A program made the translations under genes and the position numbers. From the NCBI GenBank assembly GCA_028277405.1, contig JANQGH010000091.1, positions 1 to 64,000 of the forward strand: a stretch of DNA of 64,000 nt, read 5' to 3'. Positions 27,083 through 33,617 of the stretch are shown piece by piece (positions within the stretch are counted from its first letter, which is position 1; each line of letters opens with the position of its first letter). The notes beneath the pieces are model-generated. The model was given only the letters and a program-made list of their open reading frames with translations. It searched no databases and had not been told where the DNA came from. The stretch is from Alphaproteobacteria bacterium. GTDB lineage: Bacteria > Pseudomonadota > Alphaproteobacteria > DSM-16000 > Inquilinaceae.

Positions 27083-28504
27083 TCATGCCTCCAGTTTGTA
27101 GGCGCGCTTGGCCAGGTTGTAGGCGAGATCGCCGGCCACCTCGTGCGCCTCGTCCTCGTCCAGCCGGTGATCGGCGACCAAGTCGGCGAGATAGGCACAG
27201 TCCAGCCGGCGCGCCATATCATGCCGTGCCGGGATTGACAGGAAGGCCCGCGTATCGTCGTTGAAACCGACGGTGTTGTAGAAGCCGGCGGTCTCCGTGG
27301 TCAGTCGCCGGTAGCGCAGGATGCCCTCCGGGCTGTCGAAAAACCACCAGGCTGGCCCTAGCTTGAGCACGGGATAGACGCCCGCCAGCGGCGCCAGCTC
27401 GCGGCTGTAGGCTGTCTCGTCAAGGGTGAACAGGATGATGGAGAGGTTCTGCTCGTTGCCAAACCGGTCAAGCAGTGGCTTCAACGCGTCGACATAGCCG
27501 GTAGGGCCTGGAATGTCGGCCCCGACATCCCGGCCGAAGCGGGCGAACAGCTCAGCATTGTGGTTGCGGTTGGAGCCCGGATGGATCTGCATGACCAGCC
27601 CGTCATCCAGGCTCATGCGCGCCATTTCTGTCAGCATCTGGCCGCGAAAGGCTTCCGCCTCTTCGGCCGTGTGCTCGCCCGCGAGCGCCTTGGTAAAGAG
27701 GCGTTCGCAGGACGCGTGATCGAGGTCTTCCGTGCGCGCGCTCGGGTGACCGTGGTCTGTCGAGGTGGCACCATGTGCAATGAAGAACTGGCGACGGACC
27801 CGGAGGGCTCGGAGGTAGCCGTTCCAGTTACCGGAGTCCTCTCCGGTCAGGTCGCCAAGCTTCGCGACGTTGTCGGCGAAACCTGAAAAGTCCGGATCAA
27901 CCACCGGATCGGGTCGAAATGCCGTGATCACCCGACCTTGCCAATCACTGTCCCGAAGCCGCGCGTGATGGACCAACGTATCCAGGGGCGATTCCGTCGT
28001 GCACAGCACCTCGAGCCCGAACCTCTCGTAGAGTGCCCTCGGTCGAAAGCCATCCGTGGTCAATCGATCCGCGATTGCGTCATAGATGTCGTCGGCGGTT
28101 TCCGGCGTCAGGCGGACGCGCACGTCGAACAACTCATGCAGCACATGGTTCATCCAGAGCCGGGTCGGCGTGCCTCTGAACAGATGCCAATGCTCGGCAA
28201 AGACGCGCCAGATGGTCCGAGGATCGGTTTCGACCGGTCCGCCATCCCGACGTGTAATGCCGATACGTTCCAGCGGAACGCCCTGGCTGTACAGCATGCG
28301 GAACACGTAATGGTCCGGCACGATCAAGAGCCGGGCCGGGTCGGGAAACGGCGCGTCGTCGGCGAACCATCGCGCATCGGTATGGCCGTGCGGGCTGATG
28401 ATCGGCAGGTCGCGGATGTTGCGATAAAGCCGTCGCGCGATCGACCTGGTCTCGGGATCGGGCGGCAACAGCCTGTCTTCATGCAATGTCAGGGCGGCGG
28501 TCAC
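27083..28504 (-). CDS. uxaC: Glucuronate isomerase
   Basis: 473 residues from the GTG at 28504, matching the family length of about 470. Isomerises glucuronate to fructuronate and galacturonate to tagaturonate. The metal-binding opening IISPHGHTDARWFADD, the RIGITRRDGGPVETDPR segment and the late FNDDTRAFLSIPARHD segment are as in the family. Forms a two-gene operon with the UxuB-like dehydrogenase. No uxuA or uronate transporter is visible beside it. Confidence 0.92.
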   Translation of the reverse strand: MTAALTLHEDRLLPPDPETRSIARRLYRNIRDLPIISPHGHTDARWFADDAPFPDPARLLIVPDHYVFRMLYSQGVPLERIGITRRDGGPVETDPRTIWRVFAEHWHLFRGTPTRLWMNHVLHELFDVRVRLTPETADDIYDAIADRLTTDGFRPRALYERFGLEVLCTTESPLDTLVHHARLRDSDWQGRVITAFRPDPVVDPDFSGFADNVAKLGDLTGEDSGNWNGYLRALRVRRQFFIAHGATSTDHGHPSARTEDLDHASCERLFTKALAGEHTAEEAEAFRGQMLTEMARMSLDDGLVMQIHPGSNRNHNAELFARFGRDVGADIPGPTGYVDALKPLLDRFGNEQNLSIILFTLDETAYSRELAPLAGVYPVLKLGPAWWFFDSPEGILRYRRLTTETAGFYNTVGFNDDTRAFLSIPARHDMARRLDCAYLADLVADHRLDEDEAHEVAGDLAYNLAKRAYKLEA

Positions 28505-28837
28505 GGGTTCTCCAGCCGTTCGGTTTTTTCGGCGATGGTCAGCGATGGGGAAACATCGGCACAGAGCCGCCGATGGTAGACCCGATGAACCCATCCACGA
28601 AACGCCAAAGGAACATGATTGGCGCCGCAACTCTGCCAGGTCCACCTGACCGGCGGTTTTTCGTGCGGCTCGCAACCGGCCCGCCGTTTTTTGAATGACT
28701 GCAACCCTTGCTGGTGTAGGCTGTCGGTCTTCACGGTGCTTGGCTGCCGTTGCGTCGATCCTTGGCGCGCATGGTGACCAAACAGTCCTTGGTCTGTTCT
28801 TGACCGACAACGCGGCGGCAAATGAAGAGGGCCTGCA
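28505..28837. other. Intergenic region between uxaC and the DUF2589 cluster
   Basis: 333 bp between divergent transcripts. The only structure I see is CGGCGG (28651-28656) and CCGCCG (28681-28686) followed by TTTTTT (28687-28692), which has the look of a terminator on the plus strand and could shield the DUF2589 genes from upstream readthrough. No gene is supported. Confidence 0.35.
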
Positions 28838-29401
28838 ATGCCTGATGTGACCCAGCAGCTTGGTGCGATCCCGTTTGGCAATCTGATTGGCGGCCCGATG
28901 ATCGCCGCGGTCGAGGCGCAAGCGAAGGCCGCCGGCACCTCCTACGACTTTATCCGCAGTGTGGGGTTCAAGGATGACGGCACCTTGATCAGCGTGCCGC
29001 TTAAGTTCAATCGGCGCACCACCAACGATGAAGGCGAGGTGGAGACGACCACGATCGACATTGAGGTGCCGCTGCTGACCTTGCTGCCGATCCCGTATCT
29101 GCGCATCGACACCATGACGATCGACTTCACCGCCAACCTGTCCGACAGCTCGTCGGCCGAAGACACCTCGAAAGACGAGCGGAACGCCAGCGTTGGGGTC
29201 GAGGCCGGCGCCAGGTACCTCTTCGCCAGCGCAAAACTGAACGCGTCTTATTCGTCGAAGAAGGAATCGACCTCGACGAAGAACTCCCGCTATTCGGTTG
29301 AGTACAACATGAACGTGAACGTTCAGGCGGTGCAGGACGACATGCCTGCCGGCATGGCCAAGGTCCTGAACCTGCTGCTTGAGAACATTCCCGAGAAGTA
29401 G
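28838..29401 (+). CDS. DUF2589 protein A
   Basis: 187 residues. The layout is typical of DUF2589 (PF11655): an N-terminal amphipathic region (GNLIGGPMIAAVEAQAKAAG, then YDFIRSVGF), a central VPLLTLLPIPYLRIDTMTID strand motif, an Asp/Ser/Lys/Glu-rich middle (residues 95-145) and a terminal block NMNVNVQAVQDDMPAGMAKV. No signal peptide, catalytic motif or helix is visible; the family has no known function. First of five co-oriented genes with a clear ribosome site (GAAGAGGG). It is a paralog of the product at 30247. Confidence 0.8.
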   Translation: MPDVTQQLGAIPFGNLIGGPMIAAVEAQAKAAGTSYDFIRSVGFKDDGTLISVPLKFNRRTTNDEGEVETTTIDIEVPLLTLLPIPYLRIDTMTIDFTANLSDSSSAEDTSKDERNASVGVEAGARYLFASAKLNASYSSKKESTSTKNSRYSVEYNMNVNVQAVQDDMPAGMAKVLNLLLENIPEK

Positions 29402-29457
29402 GCACTGGTCGGCGAGCGGCCGATCTTGAGAACAGAACACCGCTGGGGAGGCGGCTT

Positions 29458-30231
29458 TTGGCGGATTTGGAGCAAGTGATCGGGGCGATCTTGCGGGACC
29501 TGGCGAAGTCTCGCTTCGCCTCCGACATCTATTCCCGGTCGATCAGTCGCTATTACGAGCAGGATTTCCTGCTGCGGCGCTTTCCGATACCGCGTGCCGA
29601 GATCGAGGAAGCGGAGATCGAGCTGAAATTCGCCATCGAATCGGTCTCTGCATCCCTGGCCAATTCCGAAGGCCGTGAGGCAACCTTGGCGCCGATGTTC
29701 GAACGGGCGATCGAGCGCGTTGTTACCCTATTTCTGTCCTTTCTGGTGCCGCGGGTCGCCAATGCCGGCAACCTGGCGGACCGTCTGAAGAACCCTGTCG
29801 ATCGGAACGTGTTTCGCATCGACCTGCGGCAGGCCGGTTTGCGCCATATGATCGTGAACTTCACCGATCTGATCTCCGAAGAAGGGGTGTTCGACGCCAA
29901 GTCAGCCGAGCAGGGCCTGACGGCGGCGTTCCGCCGCGTCCTTCGGTTCAACGTCGAGGTCGGCGAGGAGATTACCGAGGACGAGGTCGCCGGCTTGACG
30001 GTCGATATCAACATCGCGCCGCCGCTGGAGGATCTGGGCCGGCGTATCGGCGAGGTGTGGCAGGTCGACCGGGATTCCCGGCTGGATGTCGCCATCGGCG
30101 CCGACGCCTTGCGCGAACTGCCGCAGGACATGCTGTCGTCCATCAAGATCCGGGCGGCCGTCCGCAACTATCAGTGGACCGAGGTGAAGGTCGAGGGCGG
30201 CCGTACCTTCCGTTCGCTGACCTCGGAATAG
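29458..30231 (+). CDS. DUF2589-associated protein B
   Basis: 257 residues from a TTG start with a GGGGAGG site seven bases upstream. The N-terminus is helical (LEQVIGAILRDLAKSRFASD). A segment RRFPIPRAEIEEAEIELKFA mirrors the LPIPxxxI strand motif of the flanking DUF2589 proteins, so this may be a divergent relative of them. The remainder has a VVTLFLSFLVPRVAN patch and an acidic strand-rich end (ITEDEVAGLTVDINIAPPLE). No family recognised and no catalytic residues evident. It is translated between two DUF2589 proteins, with gaps of 56 and 15 bp. Confidence 0.7.
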   Translation: MADLEQVIGAILRDLAKSRFASDIYSRSISRYYEQDFLLRRFPIPRAEIEEAEIELKFAIESVSASLANSEGREATLAPMFERAIERVVTLFLSFLVPRVANAGNLADRLKNPVDRNVFRIDLRQAGLRHMIVNFTDLISEEGVFDAKSAEQGLTAAFRRVLRFNVEVGEEITEDEVAGLTVDINIAPPLEDLGRRIGEVWQVDRDSRLDVAIGADALRELPQDMLSSIKIRAAVRNYQWTEVKVEGGRTFRSLTSE

Positions 30232-30246
30232 GGGCGCTGATCCGGC

Positions 30247-30993
30247 ATGCCAAAAGACAGGCCGCAACAAGGCAGCGACTATGGCGCGCTGACGCTTTAT
30301 CAGCTGATCGGTGCGCCGTTGAAAGCCCTGATCGACGCCGAGGCCCAGGCCGCGATGGCCACCGCGCGCTATATCGAAAAGGTCGGGTTCGACCCCGCGC
30401 CCCAAGCCGAGGGAGTCGCGGCGGAACCGTTTGAAACGCCGTTGGGCGATCTGCGTACGGTCAAGTTCAAGGTGCGGCGCCCCGATGCCCAAGGCGAGGC
30501 GGCCGAAAGCCAGGTCGAATTGCCGCTGCTGTCGATGCTGCCGATACCGGCCATGCAGATCAAGAACGCCGAACTGGAATACGCGGTCAAGATCCTGGAG
30601 ACCCGCTTGCGCGAAGCGCCGCGCGAGCAGATGGGCGAGCGGGTGCGCCAAAGCGTCGGCACCGGCACCGGGGCGCGCCAGGGCGAGGCGGAAGACAGCG
30701 AGCTTGACGAGCAGACCGGGCGCGAGGTGGAGTTGACGGCCGTCTACGGCCGCAGCGACGAGGTTTCCAGACAGCGACACGCGCTCGACATGCAGATCCG
30801 CATGAAAGTGAATGTCGAGCAGGCCGACCTGCCCTCGGGTCTGGCTCGGCTGTTGAATCTGATGGATGCCACGGGCGGGTTGACGCGACTGCCGCCGGCA
30901 GAAGTGGATGAGAGCCCCGAGGTTCCCGAGACCCCGGATGATGCCGAAAGCGCCGAGAGCGATAGCGCGACGGCCGACCCGGATGATGTCTGA
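30247..30993 (+). CDS. DUF2589 protein C with acidic tail
   Basis: 248 residues. It matches protein A in order: LIGAPLKALIDAEAQAAMAT, then YIEKVGF, then LPLLSMLPIPAMQIKNAELE, and near the end KVNVEQADLPSGLARLLNLM. It differs in an added 30-residue tail of mostly Glu, Asp, Ser and Pro and in a Gln/Glu/Arg-rich middle. The tail could mediate ionic contacts with a partner or with divalent ions. Its stop overlaps the zinc-ribbon gene. Duplication of A and C within one operon suggests a hetero-oligomer. Confidence 0.78.
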   Translation: MPKDRPQQGSDYGALTLYQLIGAPLKALIDAEAQAAMATARYIEKVGFDPAPQAEGVAAEPFETPLGDLRTVKFKVRRPDAQGEAAESQVELPLLSMLPIPAMQIKNAELEYAVKILETRLREAPREQMGERVRQSVGTGTGARQGEAEDSELDEQTGREVELTAVYGRSDEVSRQRHALDMQIRMKVNVEQADLPSGLARLLNLMDATGGLTRLPPAEVDESPEVPETPDDAESAESDSATADPDDV

Positions 30994-31396
30994 GCCAGTG
31001 GGTACGGCCGGTGCTGCAAGCTCCGCCGGTCTGACGTGCCCGTGTGGCCGGGTTTTCACCCTCGAAGTCGATGATCTGTTTCGCCTGGCGGCCGGTGAGC
31101 GGTTGACCTGCCTCGGCTGCGGATCGGATGTGGGCATCGATCTCGCCAATGCCGGCGAAGGGGGTGAAGCCCTGCGCCAGTTCTGCGATGGCATTCGCAA
31201 TAATCCGGGCATTGCGGCCACCTTTGGGGCGTCTCGTTCCGCATCGATCGGAAGAGCGGAGGATGATCCTGCGCAGGCTGGACGCCACCGCCCCGGGCCG
31301 CGCTATGCCGTCAAAAGGCCGGGCCAGGACGGCAATGCCGTTCGCGCGCTGAAAGGCGGACATGCCAAGCGTTCCCGACCGCTCAGTCGCGACTGA
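30983..31396 (+). CDS. Zinc-ribbon protein D of DUF2589 cluster
   Basis: 137 residues from the ATG at 30983 (a second ATG follows directly). LTCPCGRVF and LTCLGCGSDVG give a C-x-C / C-x2-C set 24 residues apart, a likely zinc site. After that comes an FCDGIRNNPGI helix and a basic, low-complexity C-terminus (HRPGPRYAVKRPGQ, GGHAKRSRPLSR). Overlaps the end of gene C by 11 bases and the start of gene E by 35. A nucleic-acid or protein-binding adaptor is plausible but not shown. Confidence 0.65.
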   Translation: MMSEPVGTAGAASSAGLTCPCGRVFTLEVDDLFRLAAGERLTCLGCGSDVGIDLANAGEGGEALRQFCDGIRNNPGIAATFGASRSASIGRAEDDPAQAGRHRPGPRYAVKRPGQDGNAVRALKGGHAKRSRPLSRD

Positions 31397-32366
31397 ATTC
31401 GATCCAAGACGGGACTGGGTGGCTGTCCCGAAGGCATGGTCTTACGAACGCGACAGACAGACCGCGCTTGACGCGGCGCGTCGACAGGCTGCCGACGATA
31501 ACGAGAAGGCGGTCTTTGATGCCTTTCCCGCCATCTCGGTACGGATGCGCGCGGCGCTGTTTCTGGCCTATCGCCTGTCTGCGCCGGTTCGCGCCGGAGG
31601 GTTGCTGCGATCGGCCCTTGCCATCGCCGCGCGGGACGCGTTTATCGCACGCAGTTGGCCGCCCCCGGGTCGGCGAAGGAACGACAAGCAGCGCGACGCC
31701 GTCGACGCGTACCTGTCCGCATGCGCAAACAGGGCGGAGGGCGACACGCTCGCTCAAGATCTGCTATGGGCGACGGTGCTGGCGACCGTGCCGGACGCTT
31801 GGGTGCCGCACGAGCCGATCGTGGCACGGATATCGCGTCAAGCTGATGAGGGCGAGGGGATCGCTTCTGTTGAGCTCCTCGCTGCACAGCTGCGTGGTCC
31901 CGCCGTCGGCGGTCGGGCCTGGGCCTTGCGGAAAAGCCGCGACAGCCTGACGGCCATCGTCGCGGATCTGGCCGCCCGTCGCCCCTCTCTGATCTCCCTG
32001 CACCGCGCGCCGCTTGGGCATGACGAGGCCGAGGTCGGCCTCGTTTACCGCTACGATCCCTTGGGCGGCGAGCGCTGTCGCTTGCTGGTCTACGACCCGC
32101 TGAAGGCCGCCGAGGCCATCGAACTCGATCTGTCGTTTCTTGACCAGGGGTTGACGGTCGTCGAAAGCACCGGAAACGCCGATCTTTCGCCGATCGTGGC
32201 GGTTCGCCATCTTGATAGTGCGATGGGGGCGCCTCCGGTCATGCCCCATTGGTTTGGCCGTCTCGCACCGGTGTGGCGCCTGCGTCGCTGGCTTGGACGT
32301 CATGACCGCCCGGAACGGCCCGATCTTGCAGCCGACGGTCGAGGACTTCCATCCGTCGCCAGTTGA
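31362..32366 (+). CDS. Protein E of DUF2589 cluster, possible degenerate C39-like fold
   Basis: 334 residues, no signal peptide. The region APLGHDEAEVGLVYRYD, then GGERCRLLVYDPLKAAE, resembles the His and YDP strand pair at the back of C39-like papain-fold proteins, and AGGLLRSALAIAARDAFIAR sits where such proteins have a Cys-Gly-Gly-Met helix, but the Cys is absent. If this is right, it is a non-catalytic relative, so a binding role is more likely than proteolysis. The evidence is only a pattern match. Last gene of the cluster; a basic C-terminus RLRRWLGRHDRPERP may contact membrane or nucleic acid. Confidence 0.6.
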   Translation: MPSVPDRSVATEFDPRRDWVAVPKAWSYERDRQTALDAARRQAADDNEKAVFDAFPAISVRMRAALFLAYRLSAPVRAGGLLRSALAIAARDAFIARSWPPPGRRRNDKQRDAVDAYLSACANRAEGDTLAQDLLWATVLATVPDAWVPHEPIVARISRQADEGEGIASVELLAAQLRGPAVGGRAWALRKSRDSLTAIVADLAARRPSLISLHRAPLGHDEAEVGLVYRYDPLGGERCRLLVYDPLKAAEAIELDLSFLDQGLTVVESTGNADLSPIVAVRHLDSAMGAPPVMPHWFGRLAPVWRLRRWLGRHDRPERPDLAADGRGLPSVAS

Positions 32367-32427
32367 CGCCAGCCGCAGAATATCGATTATTTGAGATTGC
32401 GATTCTGATGATCGAGAGTGTGTTCGC

Positions 32428-32442
32428 AATAAACGCGTTATT
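32428..32442. promoter_or_regulatory. AT-rich inverted repeat upstream of GntR gene
   Basis: AATAA and TTATT flank ACGCG in an AT-rich stretch of the 221-bp gap before the GntR gene, about 145 bp upstream of its start. A possible operator or promoter element for the regulator; the sequence is short and unproved. Confidence 0.25.
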
Positions 32443-32587
32443 CACGGCAAATATGTTTGGTAGCTGACGCCACCGTGCTCGACCGTCGAGAGTGTTTTGC
32501 CGCCTTGATGTGATGATGCGGCATTGCGGTGGATGATCAGATGAAGACGGTTGTGCCGCCAGCCGTCAGCGTCGGCCCGGAGACCGA

Positions 32588-33265
32588 ATGAAGTCCGCGA
32601 CAGATCTGCAATCTGGAACCATGACCCAACGCCTGACGGAGCGGCTGCGGGCGGACATTTTAGCTGGGTCGTTCAAGCCGGGCCAACGGCTGAAGATCGT
32701 GGCGGTGAGCCAGAGGTACGATGTCAGCCCCATCCCGGTTCGCGAGGCATTGCGGCTGTTGGCGGGCCAAGGCCTTGTAGAGTTGCAGCCCCATCGCGGC
32801 GCCGTCATCCGCAAGGTGGGCGCGGACTATGTCCGGAACATGTTCGACATCCGCATGGCGCTTGAAACGATGCTGGTGGAGCGGGCCCTTGAGCGGATTA
32901 CGGCGGAGGATCTGAGCCGCATCCAATCGGCGGAACGAGACTATGCCGCAGCCGCGGAGTCCCGGAACGTGGAGGCGGTGCTTTCAACCAACGCCGCGTT
33001 CCACGGGGCGATTACCGCGCTTGCCGAAAACGAGGAGGCGGAAAAAATGGCGCCCCGCGGCTGGGAGTTGATCCGGGCCGTTCGTTTGACGATCGGGTTC
33101 GACCATGAACGGGCGGCCGCCAACATTCGCGATCACGCGGAAATCGTTGCCGCGCTGGCGGGACGCGACAGTGGGGCCGCCGTCGCCGCCGCGCGCAAAC
33201 ACTGCCTGAATTGCCGCGATTATTTGATGGCGGAACTGCGCCGGCGTGACCTCAGTGAAGGCTAA
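32588..33265 (+). CDS. GntR-family transcriptional regulator (FadR/FCD subfamily)
   Basis: 225 residues. Residues 10-75 form the winged helix: LRADILAGSFKPGQRLK, VSPIPVREALRLLAGQGLVE and HRGAVIRKV. The rest is an all-helical FCD ligand domain with NAAFHGAI and RDHAEIVAAL, which supply His ligands for a metal in the family. Such proteins repress sugar-acid or organic-acid genes and are released by the substrate. The nearest candidate targets are uxaC/uxuB, on the far side of the DUF2589 cluster. It overlaps the STAS gene tail to tail by 14 bases. Confidence 0.88.
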   Translation: MKSATDLQSGTMTQRLTERLRADILAGSFKPGQRLKIVAVSQRYDVSPIPVREALRLLAGQGLVELQPHRGAVIRKVGADYVRNMFDIRMALETMLVERALERITAEDLSRIQSAERDYAAAAESRNVEAVLSTNAAFHGAITALAENEEAEKMAPRGWELIRAVRLTIGFDHERAAANIRDHAEIVAALAGRDSGAAVAAARKHCLNCRDYLMAELRRRDLSEG

Positions 33266-33593
33266 TCGCCGTTGCGGCGTCCGGTTCGATCGTCAGCATC
33301 TTGTCGAAACCGCTGACCCGGAACACCTCGCGTACCATCTGGTTCATGCCGGCGAGCACGAGCGTCTTGCCGGTTGAGCTGGCCTTCTTGGCCGCGATCA
33401 GCACGCTGCGAAGGCCGGCGCTGCTGATATAGCTGCACTCGGAAAAATCGACCACGATCAGGGGCTGGGGCGATTCGATATGCGCGGTGAGCCGCGCTTC
33501 GAACCCTTTGGCCGCGACCACGTCCAACCTGCCCGACACATGGACGACGATATGGCCATCGCCGACAACATCGTTCGCCCTGCCATCGCTCAT
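33252..33593 (-). CDS. STAS-domain anti-sigma factor antagonist
   Basis: 113 residues from the ATG at 33593 (a TTG one codon upstream is possible). SpoIIAA/RsbV type: VHVSGRLDV, VVDFSECSYISSAGLRSV and VFRVSGFDKML. The phosphorylated Ser of the family corresponds to the second Ser of YISSAG. Its start lies 24 bp below the end of the cyclase/kinase gene on the same strand. The kinase domain of that protein is the obvious partner, so the pair should form a partner switch in which phosphorylation of this protein controls a downstream target. Confidence 0.88.
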   Translation of the reverse strand: MSDGRANDVVGDGHIVVHVSGRLDVVAAKGFEARLTAHIESPQPLIVVDFSECSYISSAGLRSVLIAAKKASSTGKTLVLAGMNQMVREVFRVSGFDKMLTIEPDAATAISLH

Positions 33594-33617
33594 CAATTCA
33601 GCCCCTGGAGTTGAAAG

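Noticed and set aside
28505..29440. Upstream extension of the uxaC frame to 785 codons
   Set aside because: The extension overlaps the DUF2589 gene on the other strand and exceeds the family length; the GTG at 28504 gives the normal protein.
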